Positions 45,951 to 53,415 of a stretch of 64,000 bases of DNA are shown here, piece after piece (position 1 is the first letter of the stretch; each line of letters begins with the position of its first letter). Below the pieces are notes generated by a model, which worked only from the letters and a program-made list of their open reading frames with translations, was not told the DNA's origin and searched no databases. The stretch is from Elusimicrobiota bacterium (lineage in GTDB: Bacteria; Elusimicrobiota; Elusimicrobia; UBA1565; UBA9628). The stretch is taken from positions 36,131-100,130 of the forward strand of contig JAPLKL010000017.1 in NCBI GenBank assembly GCA_026388095.1, given 5' to 3'. Position numbers and translations under genes: made by a program.

Positions 45951-46948
45951 CGCCCCCTCCGCTGCAGGCGCTTGGCCAGCATCGCGGCGGCGGCCACCCG
46001 CACCTTCAAGGAGGCGTCTTCGGCCATGGCCCGGGCCAGGAGCTTCAGGGCGGGCTCGCCCGGCGCGGCCGCGGCCGCTTTCAGGGCCAGCAGGCGCTCC
46101 TCAGCGCCGCCCTCGCGCAGACGCCGCTCGGCCAGTCCGAGGTCCACGGACTGCCCGCTCGCGGCCAGCCCGGCGGCGGCCAAGGCGCGCACGCGCGGGT
46201 CTGGGTCATGGAGGCGTTCGGTGAAGAGTTTGGCCAGGTCCTCATCGGCGGAGGCGGCCAGGGCCGCGACGGCCTCGGCGCGCACCGCGGCGTCGTCGTC
46301 GCCGGCGGCGGCGACCAGGGCCTCGCGCACGGAGGCGAGGTTGGTCTGGCCGAGGGCCTTGACCGCCGCGGCCCGGACCACGGCGTCCTTGTCTCGGGCG
46401 GCCTCGAGGGATCGCCGCAGGAAACCCGCGGCCGCGGGGTGCTGGGCCAGGTCGAGGCGGCAGAGGGCCACGGCCGTGGCGTCGCGGACCTCAGCCGAGG
46501 CGTCTGCGAGTGTCCGCTCCATGAGGGAGGCCGCCTCTTCGGTGGCCATATCCGAAAGCCGGATTATGGCCTGGCCGCGGGAGGCTGGCGCGGCCGAGCT
46601 GAGCACGATATCCATGAGCAGCCTGCTCCCCCCCTCGTCGCCGAGCCGGAAGAGGCTGTAGCCGGCCTCCAAGCGCACGTTCACGTCGGGGTCGCGTCCG
46701 GCCTTCTTGAGCAGCTCCAGGGTCTTGGGTGTGGATTCCCCGATATCGCCCAGAGCCGCGGCCACGGCGCTGCGGACTTCCGGGTCGGAATCGGCGGAGC
46801 GGTCGGCCAGAAAAGCGCGGGCTTGGCGGTCGAGCGCGGCCGCCGAGGCGGAGGCCGCGGCGTGCGCGCCGGTCACGACGACTGCGAGTGCAGCCAGGAC
46901 AACCATGCACAGGCAGGATACCCTTAGACGTTTACGGAAATATTTCAA
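45947..46948 (-). CDS. Exported HEAT-repeat protein
   Basis: 333 residues. Signal peptide (VSCLCMVVLAALAVVVTGAHA), then about eight HEAT repeats of 30-40 residues (e.g. DPEVRSAVAAALGDIG, DAVVRAAAVKALGQ, DDAAVRAEAVAALAAS). It is probably a periplasmic scaffold. Its stop overlaps the PorV-like start, which suggests that the pair acts together at the outer membrane. Confidence 0.85.
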   Translation of the reverse strand: MKYFRKRLRVSCLCMVVLAALAVVVTGAHAAASASAAALDRQARAFLADRSADSDPEVRSAVAAALGDIGESTPKTLELLKKAGRDPDVNVRLEAGYSLFRLGDEGGSRLLMDIVLSSAAPASRGQAIIRLSDMATEEAASLMERTLADASAEVRDATAVALCRLDLAQHPAAAGFLRRSLEAARDKDAVVRAAAVKALGQTNLASVREALVAAAGDDDAAVRAEAVAALAASADEDLAKLFTERLHDPDPRVRALAAAGLAASGQSVDLGLAERRLREGGAEERLLALKAAAAAPGEPALKLLARAMAEDASLKVRVAAAAMLAKRLQRRGR

Positions 46949-46968
46949 GGGTTTTTCCGGGAAACGGA

Positions 46969-46990
46969 CGCCTCCCCTGTCGGGGAGGCG
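46969..46990. other. Hairpin beside tRNA-Arg
   Basis: A 9-bp perfect stem (CGCCTCCCC/GGGGAGGCG, loop TGTC) lies 8 bp from the 3' end of tRNA-Arg. The T-run is on the tRNA side rather than after the stem, so terminator function is doubtful. Confidence 0.4.
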
Positions 46991-46998
46991 CGAAAAAG

Positions 46999-47070
46999 TG
47001 GGCCCGCCAGGAATCGAACCCGGATCCCGTGGTTCGAAGCCACGTGCTCTATCCGTTGAACTACGGGCCC
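46999..47070 (-). tRNA. tRNA-Arg (UCG)
   Basis: Acceptor GGGCCCG/CGGGCCC, D arm GTTC/GAGC, anticodon stem CGTGG/CCACG with loop CTTCGAA (anticodon TCG), T arm CCGGG/CCTGG. 72 nt, no CCA encoded. A tyrosine integrase gene begins 26 bp from its 5' end. Confidence 0.95.
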
Positions 47071-47096
47071 TAAGACGTTGATTTTACAACAATAAC

Positions 47097-48152
47097 TCAG
47101 GAAACGGGGGTATGGCTTGAAACGGGGTGGTGCCCTAGGTGGTGCCCTTCCAGCATCGGCGTCTGCGGTTTGACGGGTATGGCGGACTCGAAAGCGGCCA
47201 TTTCGGAGGCTAGGTGCCCGGAGCCCAAATGGGCATAGCGTTGCGTCATGGTGGGCGTGGAGTGGCCTAGGAGCTTTTGCAGCGCGGGCAGGTTGTGGGT
47301 CTGCATAACGAAGTGAGAGGCGAAGGTGTGGCGCAAATCATGAAACCGAAAGCCGAAGATTCCCGCCCGCTCTAGTGCCTTCTTGAAATAGCGTTGTAGC
47401 ATAATGAGGGGCAGGTTGAACACGGAGCCGGCGGGCTGCGGCCCCATGCTCATCAAAACGTCGTGGAGCTTGGTCGGTATGGGAATCTCCCGGGGCTTGC
47501 CGGATTTGGTCTTGAGCAGGTAGATCGTGCCCTGTTCCAGGTTCACGTTCTCCCAGGTAAGGCCCAGTATTTCCCCCCGCCTCATTCCCGTCAGCAAGGC
47601 GCAGAGCAACACGGGATACAGCCTGGGATGCGCGGCGGCTTGAAGCCGCTCCATTTCCTCATGGGACAGGTAGCGGAGCCTGTGGGGCGATTCCCGGCCC
47701 TTCTCGACCCGCGAGCAGGGGTTGTCTCCGTGGAAGTCCTCCCAATCGTGGGCCTTGTTGAACATGGACCGCAAGAGGCCAAGGTATCGGTTGGCCGTGG
47801 CCTTCGTGTGGACGCCGGCGATTTCGTTGTAGTAGCGCTGCACGTCCGCCGTGGTGATGGCTCCGACCTTCTTGCCCGCGAAACGGGCCTTGATTCTTTG
47901 GAACATCCATTTCCAGGTGGGCGACAGCAGGAATCGGCCGTGAAGCTCCCAATACCTGTCCGCGACTTGCGCGAAGGGCCGGACGTTGGCGACCCGCCCC
48001 GGGAAGTGGCGCTGCTCGGCGACTTCGGTCAGCCGCTTCGCCAGAATCTCTTTGGCGAGCGCGTAGCTGGTCGAGCCGGTGGGCTCCCGACGGCGCTGGC
48101 CGTTGACTCGGTAGCCGATCCACCACTTGCCGCGTTTTTTGAATATCGCCAT
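47097..48152 (-). CDS. int: Phage-type tyrosine recombinase/integrase
   Basis: 351 residues. An N-terminal AP2-like arm-binding domain (FKKRGKWWIGYRVNGQRRR), a core-binding SAM-like domain (60-165), and a catalytic domain with Arg in LLTGMRRGEIL, HDLRHTFAS (His-x2-Arg), LLGHSTPTMTQRYAH with the Tyr nucleophile. All catalytic residues are present, so it is likely active. It lies beside tRNA-Arg, as for many integrative elements. The start follows a TTATAAG box. Confidence 0.94.
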   Translation of the reverse strand: MAIFKKRGKWWIGYRVNGQRRREPTGSTSYALAKEILAKRLTEVAEQRHFPGRVANVRPFAQVADRYWELHGRFLLSPTWKWMFQRIKARFAGKKVGAITTADVQRYYNEIAGVHTKATANRYLGLLRSMFNKAHDWEDFHGDNPCSRVEKGRESPHRLRYLSHEEMERLQAAAHPRLYPVLLCALLTGMRRGEILGLTWENVNLEQGTIYLLKTKSGKPREIPIPTKLHDVLMSMGPQPAGSVFNLPLIMLQRYFKKALERAGIFGFRFHDLRHTFASHFVMQTHNLPALQKLLGHSTPTMTQRYAHLGSGHLASEMAAFESAIPVKPQTPMLEGHHLGHHPVSSHTPVS

Positions 48153-48164
48153 GTTGGACTTGCC

Positions 48165-48249
48165 TTATAACAGTAGTAACACGTTATGATATAGATTAAC
48201 AGGTCTATACCGTTATGTCAATACTTGCCTTGCTCTCTTCATAACAGTA
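48165..48249. promoter_or_regulatory. Operator-like region between int and the ribbon-helix-helix gene
   Basis: An AT-rich divergent gap. ATAACAGTA occurs at 48165-48173 and 48241-48249, with inverse GTTAT at 48181 and 48210. An inverted repeat TATAGA/TCTATA (48188-48193, 48202-48207) has an 8-nt loop. The layout suits binding by a small dimeric regulator such as the adjacent RHH protein. Confidence 0.5.
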
Positions 48250-48262
48250 AAATACCGGCACC

Positions 48263-48424
48263 ATGAGGCAGAGCAAATTCACCGAGCCCACGGTGCGGCT
48301 CGACCTCCGGCTGCCGAAGTCACTCCACAAGGAATTGCGGCAACGGGCCATCGACGAAGGCCGTTCGCTGAATTCGGAGATCATTCAGGCTTTGAAGAAG
48401 CACTTGTCTTTGCTTCCCCGCTGA
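48263..48424 (+). CDS. Arc-type ribbon-helix-helix regulator (53 aa)
   Basis: A complete small gene. The beta strand VRLDLRLP is followed by helix KSLHKELRQRAID, turn EGRSLN, and helix SEIIQALKKHLS, the classic Arc/MetJ RHH plan. Such proteins repress by binding operator pairs. It is divergent from int and overlaps the 3' end of the convergent HTH gene by 44 bp. It probably controls int and/or transfer functions of the element. Confidence 0.82.
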   Translation: MRQSKFTEPTVRLDLRLPKSLHKELRQRAIDEGRSLNSEIIQALKKHLSLLPR

Positions 48425-48590
48425 CCCACCCATCCACGGCTGCCTTTTCGAACTTCAACGCCCGCCCGATCCTCACGATGCAGTCCGGCGGGATCTTGCC
48501 CAGACTGACATAGGTGTAGATCGTCGGCACCGGCATCGAGATGTAGTGCGACAACTCCCGGATGTTCATGAGTCTCTTTTCGATAAGCAC
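48381..48590 (-). CDS. Excisionase-like HTH (MerR/HTH_17-type) protein
   Basis: 69 residues. The winged HTH of the AlpA/excisionase type: MNIRELSHYISMPVPTIYTYVSLGKIP, then IVRIGRALKFEKAAVDGWV. GTG 48590 is supported by AGGAGGGG 2 nt or more upstream (GGGG close, AGGAGG 4-5 nt away). Such proteins direct excision or activate integrases. With int next to it, an excision factor is likely. Confidence 0.82.
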   Translation of the reverse strand: MLIEKRLMNIRELSHYISMPVPTIYTYVSLGKIPPDCIVRIGRALKFEKAAVDGWVSGEAKTSASSKPE

Positions 48591-48611
48591 TGCCCCTCCT
48601 CATCCATAGAG

Positions 48612-48895
48612 AGTCACCCTCCAGACATTATTCGCTTGAGCCGGTCATTTCCGGGACACCCCGTGATGCCCCAAGAGGGCAGGTTTCCTTCGCTATGGCT
48701 ACAGGCATTAGCAGAGTGCCCCCTCACTTAGTAATCGAATGAGCCGGCCATTTTCGCACATTCCCGGATCATTCCAACCGGACTGCCGGGCCATCCGCAC
48801 AGTGGCCCTGCATACATTATTCGCGCGAGCCGGCTATTTCGCTGCCAGATACCATGGCCCTCCACTCCTTAATGCGTTTGAAGGCAGCAATTCCG
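48612..48895 (+). repeat. Four-copy degenerate 40-bp repeat field
   Basis: Copies start at 48612, 48715, 48801 and 48853 (spacings 103, 86 and 52 bp). Each has the order AGTGGCCCTCCA-like, then TTATTCG-like, then GAGCCGG, then ATTT with CG (the fourth copy is the most diverged). The copies are in direct orientation in the 427-bp gene-free stretch between the HTH gene and the relaxase, which otherwise shows no gene. A cis site (transfer, replication or regulator binding) is possible. Confidence 0.65.
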
Positions 48896-49017
48896 CACAT
48901 CCCCCAGCGGGGGCGGCCTCAGCCATGATGCGTCTGGAAGACTCCGGCCTTTTCAGCCTGGGCGGCGCACAGCAGCCGCCTGCTATGAATCAGGTGGTAG
49001 GAGTAGGCGCAGCCGGG

Positions 49018-52000
49018 TCAGAGGCCGAGACCACGTCCGAATTCCAAACCGCGGCCCCGGGAGCGACCCCGGTCCCTCGACTGCTCGCGCTCGGCTAGCA
49101 CGGCCTGTGCCTTGAGCGCCACAGCGCCCTTCTCGTCGTCTTTGAGATGACGGCAGGCATCCTCCGGGGTCTGTGTCTTCGTGACGATCTCCGCGACCGC
49201 GAGCTTGGCTTCCGCGCTCTTGCCCTTCCATGCCAGGACAGCCTTGGCCTCAGGACTGTCGAAGAACTTTACGATCCGCTCTTTGACCGCGGGGTCCATG
49301 CTGTGCCGCATCACGACCCGCTCCTGGATTCGCGCCCGCTCTTCCCGCCCCTTGTCAATTTCGAGGAACCGCTGGATTTCGTGTTTGTCGTATATCTTCA
49401 TACCGTTGGTCGCGGTCTCGAAATCCATGGTGCCGGAGCGGATAAGGCCGATGGCGATGCTGTAGTCAGGCAGCGCCTTATAGGTGGACAGAGCCTTAGC
49501 GCCAGGCTCAGAGCTCAGGTATTCGGCCGCACGGTGCCTCTCCGCGTCATTGAGGTCCTTGCGCTCGTTGAGGCGCTTTTCCATGTCCGCCATGTGCTCC
49601 AGGCGCCCCCTTTGCAGGAGCTCGCTATCCCCAGCCCCGGCCATGTAAGCCCGATTGTAGATGCAGGGGTCATCCGCCAACCCCTTCCCATGGGCAAGCT
49701 CGCCGAGCGCGTGGAGCCTGACCTTGCGCTCCATCCGCTCGGCGCAATCCAGCGTCACGTTGATATCATGCGTGTCCTGCTTGACGCTCGAAACGGCGGC
49801 AATGCCCCGCAATTCCGCGGCATCGTCCGTGAATATCCTCACGTCGTCGCGGGCCCGGGTGATCTGGACGTAGGTGTTGCGCTGGTCCTGCAGCTGCGGC
49901 ACCGACGTGTCGGCCTCGACTACGACCTTGTCGTAGGTCTGTCCCTGGCTCTTGTAGGTCGTAAGCGCGTAGCCATGATCCAAAGCGCTGTACCGCGCCA
50001 AGTCGATGCAGACCTCTCGGCCTTCCTCAAGGCGCACTGAGATTGAATCCTTCCCGGTCCGCGTGACATAGCCGATCTCGCCGTTGCGGACATCGTAAGC
50101 TCCGTACTCGTTTTCCAGGAAGACCACTCGCTCGCCCACGGCGAGCTCGCGCTTGGCGGATTGCTTCACGCCGTCATGGTCCGACCAGGAAAGGGTGTAC
50201 TCGCGGGCTGCGCCGATCTTCCCCTGCCGCGCAAGCTCCTCACGGATGATGACATTGAGTTCCTCGCGGCCCTGCCGGCTGCCGGTCAGGATCAAGACGT
50301 CCTTGTCGTAGTGCTGGGCGATGAAAAGACGCCGCAGCCTGGCGTCAGATATCTCCGCCACCTTGCCCGCCTGGTCCAGGACGGCCAGGCTCTCCCGCAT
50401 GCGGCCCTCACGGGCCAGGTCCACGGCCTTGCGCAACTGGGAGTCGCGCTGGCGGTAGTTCTCGGTAAGGCTCACCAACTCGCCTGACTTCTCCGCGGCC
50501 TCCACCAGCCTCTCGAAAGGACGCCCCGCCCCCACGGCCTGGATCTGGTTGCGGTCCCCCACCAGCACGACCTTGTCGTCATGCTCCGCGGCATTGCGCA
50601 GCAGTTCGGCAAGCCCCCGGCTGTCCAGCATGGACGCTTCGTCAACGACCACAAGCCGGGGCCCGCGGGGCTTCCGGTGCGCCTCGCGGGCCTCCCGCCG
50701 CTCCTGGGCCAAGTACGAGGCCAGGGTCTCAGACATGATGCCGGACTCATCCTCCAGCTTGCGCGCGGCCACGCCCTGGACTGTCACGCCCACGACCTCC
50801 CAGCGCGCCTCCTGGGCTGCTCTGTTTACGGCCTTGAGCATGGTGGTCTTGCCCGAGCCGGCGTCGCCCTGGACCAGCACGGTACCACGCTCGGCCGTCA
50901 GGATAGCGGCCGCGGCCTTGGCCTGGGCCTCCGAGAGCCTCCGGCCGATGCCGTTGGCGAGTTCCGCCACCCGGGCCTCCGCAGCCCCGCCCTCCATGGC
51001 CAGAGCTCCGGCAGCCTTGCGGGCCTGGAGGCACTCCCGCTCCACCCGGGTCATCTCCCAGGTGGTGTAGCGGCCATCATCCGTGACCAGGAGGTTGCCT
51101 GCCCGCACCTGGTCCCACAGCAGGTGATTGGCCTGGGCGAACGTCACCGGCTCCCAGGTCTCGGCCCGGCCGAGCTCGGCCAGGTACTCGGTTATCATGG
51201 CCTCCTTGCTTGCGCAGGCCGTGCCCTCGGTCGCCCGCCGCGCCGCAGCTTGCCAGCGGGCGATCTCGGTCTGTTGGCGCTCCCCCGCCAATTCCTGCCG
51301 CGCCTCGACTGACCACTTAGCCTCCTTGAACCACTCCTCGCGAGCGCGGACCGCGTCTTGCCGGTTCTCCTCAGCGGTCTTCTCCCGGTGCCGGGCTATC
51401 CGGCTTTCCCAGTCCGACCGGACGGCCGACTTCTCCACGTCAGGGTCCTTGTCCTTGCGCGTCTTGCGCCAGGCGTCCATGTCCCGGGCGCCGTTGGCCT
51501 TGGCTGATGCGATCTTCGCATGCCGGCGCGAGAACTCGCGCTCGACTGCCAGGGACACGGCGTCCAGGCGCAGTTCTCCTTTCTTGGTGTAAGAGACCGA
51601 GTACCCGAGTTCCTTGAGCTTGGCCGCCAGCTTGGCCCGGTACATGGCCCCCCACATCTTGTTGAAGTCCTGGGCCATGATCTGGCGGCCGTCCAGGGCC
51701 AGGACCTTGCCGTCCATGGACGTCAGGTTCATGACCACCACGTGGGTATGCAGGTGCGGGTCATGGTCCCGGTTGTAGCCGTCGCGCGCGGTCACGTAAG
51801 CCATGTTGCCGGTCTTGACGCATTCGCCGGGCCGGGGCTGGGCCGCGGCGTGTCGGACTTCGATCTCCCGCATGGTCTCGAGCACGGCCTGGTCGTGGGC
51901 CTCGATGATGCGCGAGTCGCGCTCGGTCACCAGGCCGGCCACGCTCACGGACTTGGGCGCCGAGAACACGAGGTCTATGCCCATGACCTTGTGCTCGCGG

Positions 52001-52248
52001 CTCACCTTGTTGCCCGCCGCGTCCTTGCCAGAGAGCAGGTTCGTGAAGGCGGCCTGGGAAATCTCACCGCCAGGGGTCAGGCCGAGCTGGGCGGCGAGTT
52101 TGCCGTGGACCCGGACATGACTGCGGGCCTGGTTGGGTTCCGAGAGGTTCTCAACGTCAGAGCCCTGCGAGAAATAGTAGTTCTCCTCCTTGGTGTGGTA
52201 GGCGGAGATTGACGCGGGGTTGCCTGTCAGCTTGCAGGAAGTCAACAT
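49018..52248 (-). CDS. MobF-type relaxase-helicase (TrwC/TraI-like)
   Basis: 1076 residues. The N-terminal TrwC relaxase domain has Tyr17, Tyr24 and Tyr25 (AYHTKEENYYFSQG) as candidate nucleophiles and the metal triad HLHTH near 164-168. The helicase domain has Walker A GDAGSGKTT near 461, VVVDEASMLD, LVGDRNQIQ and the C-terminal TYKSQGQTYD motif. It would nick oriT and unwind the strand in conjugation. No coupling protein or pore genes are nearby, so transfer would need a helper. Start ATG 52248 follows GTGAGG and a promoter at 52259-52287. Confidence 0.92.
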   Translation of the reverse strand: MLTSCKLTGNPASISAYHTKEENYYFSQGSDVENLSEPNQARSHVRVHGKLAAQLGLTPGGEISQAAFTNLLSGKDAAGNKVSREHKVMGIDLVFSAPKSVSVAGLVTERDSRIIEAHDQAVLETMREIEVRHAAAQPRPGECVKTGNMAYVTARDGYNRDHDPHLHTHVVVMNLTSMDGKVLALDGRQIMAQDFNKMWGAMYRAKLAAKLKELGYSVSYTKKGELRLDAVSLAVEREFSRRHAKIASAKANGARDMDAWRKTRKDKDPDVEKSAVRSDWESRIARHREKTAEENRQDAVRAREEWFKEAKWSVEARQELAGERQQTEIARWQAAARRATEGTACASKEAMITEYLAELGRAETWEPVTFAQANHLLWDQVRAGNLLVTDDGRYTTWEMTRVERECLQARKAAGALAMEGGAAEARVAELANGIGRRLSEAQAKAAAAILTAERGTVLVQGDAGSGKTTMLKAVNRAAQEARWEVVGVTVQGVAARKLEDESGIMSETLASYLAQERREAREAHRKPRGPRLVVVDEASMLDSRGLAELLRNAAEHDDKVVLVGDRNQIQAVGAGRPFERLVEAAEKSGELVSLTENYRQRDSQLRKAVDLAREGRMRESLAVLDQAGKVAEISDARLRRLFIAQHYDKDVLILTGSRQGREELNVIIREELARQGKIGAAREYTLSWSDHDGVKQSAKRELAVGERVVFLENEYGAYDVRNGEIGYVTRTGKDSISVRLEEGREVCIDLARYSALDHGYALTTYKSQGQTYDKVVVEADTSVPQLQDQRNTYVQITRARDDVRIFTDDAAELRGIAAVSSVKQDTHDINVTLDCAERMERKVRLHALGELAHGKGLADDPCIYNRAYMAGAGDSELLQRGRLEHMADMEKRLNERKDLNDAERHRAAEYLSSEPGAKALSTYKALPDYSIAIGLIRSGTMDFETATNGMKIYDKHEIQRFLEIDKGREERARIQERVVMRHSMDPAVKERIVKFFDSPEAKAVLAWKGKSAEAKLAVAEIVTKTQTPEDACRHLKDDEKGAVALKAQAVLAEREQSRDRGRSRGRGLEFGRGLGL

Positions 52249-52258
52249 GGCCTCACGA

Positions 52259-52287
52259 ATTATAGCAGACAAAGTACGTTTGTACAA
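52259..52287 (-). promoter_or_regulatory. Relaxase promoter with overlapping palindrome
   Basis: TTGTAC (52287-52282), a 17-nt spacer and TATAAT (52264-52259). A palindromic AAAGTACGTTTGTACAA segment covers the -35 (52271-52287), so a repressor could block it. This area may also hold the transfer origin, which in MobF systems often lies beside the relaxase start. Confidence 0.55.
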
Positions 52288-52488
52288 TGGTGCATACTTA
52301 AAAATACCCAAAAATGCCGCACGCAACTTAAAGGTCCCCCCTCACCGAGCTCGTACAGGAATCTTCAGGCCACTTTGTGGGAGGCGGTAGGGAGCGCCGC
52401 TTATTCCAGCAGGCTGGCGGCGCGGAAGCTAAGGCAGGTCTTGTCAGTCAGGATGACGTGATCGAATCCCTGGCAGGGTACGTCAATA

Positions 52489-53415
52489 TCAGAATCTCGC
52501 CGACACCGAGATCCGGTTCGTCACGCCCAGCCCGCCGTAAGGCACGAAGGCATAGTCCACGCTCAGCGCCTTGCAGGCAAAGCCCGCTCCCACGGACAGG
52601 CCCGAGACCCCGGTGACATCACCCATGGTGCGCGTGTCGAAGCCCAGCCTGCCCGCGACCCCCCAGTTGTCCTTTACTGGGATGACGTACTCGGTCCCGA
52701 CCGCGGTGTAGGCTTCGTCGCCCCTGGGCAGGCCCATGTCCAAGCTGGCCAGCCAGTGCTGGGTCAGCTTGAATGCCGCGCCGGCCTTGAAGGTCAGGGG
52801 CAGGTTCTCAGCCGTCTGCTCGTGCTTGAGCGTGCCGCCCAGGTTGGTCACGGTCAGAGCCAGGTCGAGCCGCTTGTCGAGATAGCTGGGGCTCAGCACG
52901 CCGAAGTCCACGGCCGCGGTCTGCGCTGTATTGAGTATCTTGGCCTGGATGTACTTGAGCGCGCCTCCGACGGAGAAGCCTTCCACCTTGCGGCTGTAGC
53001 CTGCCGAGAGCGCCAAGTCATAAGGCGTGAAGGTGCCCACGGTGTTGAAGTTGCTGTCCGTCTCGTTGATGGAGCCCGCGTTGAAATACTGCAGGCCGGC
53101 TCCGAAAGCCCCGGCCTTGCCCAGGCTCTGCGCATAGGCCGCGTAGTCGTAGAAGCTCGATTGCAGGTAAGCCGCGTGCATGAAGGTTGCGGCGCGATGC
53201 TCCACCTTGACCAGGCCGGCCGGGTTCCAGTACAGGGCCTCCGCGCCCTCGGCCACCGCGCTGTAAGCCCCGCCCATGCCCATGGCCCGGCCGCCCACGC
53301 CCAACTGCAGGAACTCGGCCGCGGTGGTGCCCTTGGCCGAGGAGCCGAAGCTGCCGGCCTGAAGGCTGCCGCTGAGAAGACCTAGCGCCAAAGCCGTGGT
53401 CAGCATGGTCTTCAT
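52489..53415 (-). CDS. PorV-like outer-membrane protein coupled to the giant TIG protein
   Basis: 308 residues. Signal peptide (MLTTALALGLLSGSLQA), then the PorV/PorQ hallmark FLQLGVGGRAMGMGGAYSAVAEGAEALYWNPAG, and beta strands ending VTNRISVSARF with the C-terminal Phe usual for outer-membrane barrels. ATG 53415 overlaps the stop of the giant gene upstream (ATGA). In type IX systems PorV binds the C-terminal domain of cargo; here the probable cargo is the gene immediately before it. Confidence 0.87.
   Translation of the reverse strand: MKTMLTTALALGLLSGSLQAGSFGSSAKGTTAAEFLQLGVGGRAMGMGGAYSAVAEGAEALYWNPAGLVKVEHRAATFMHAAYLQSSFYDYAAYAQSLGKAGAFGAGLQYFNAGSINETDSNFNTVGTFTPYDLALSAGYSRKVEGFSVGGALKYIQAKILNTAQTAAVDFGVLSPSYLDKRLDLALTVTNLGGTLKHEQTAENLPLTFKAGAAFKLTQHWLASLDMGLPRGDEAYTAVGTEYVIPVKDNWGVAGRLGFDTRTMGDVTGVSGLSVGAGFACKALSVDYAFVPYGGLGVTNRISVSARF

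Noticed and set aside
48612..48895. The repeat field as a CRISPR array
   Set aside because: The copies are too degenerate and the spacing varies from 52 to 103 bp; no cas gene is present.
48739..49098. A 119-codon open frame on the plus strand in the element's intergenic region
   Set aside because: It runs through three of the four degenerate repeats and into the relaxase antisense, has no Shine-Dalgarno and no domain-like composition.
52455..52480. Weak similarity to the T-arm of tRNA-Arg, considered as a second attachment site
   Set aside because: Several mismatches and the orientation is opposite to that expected for an att duplication.
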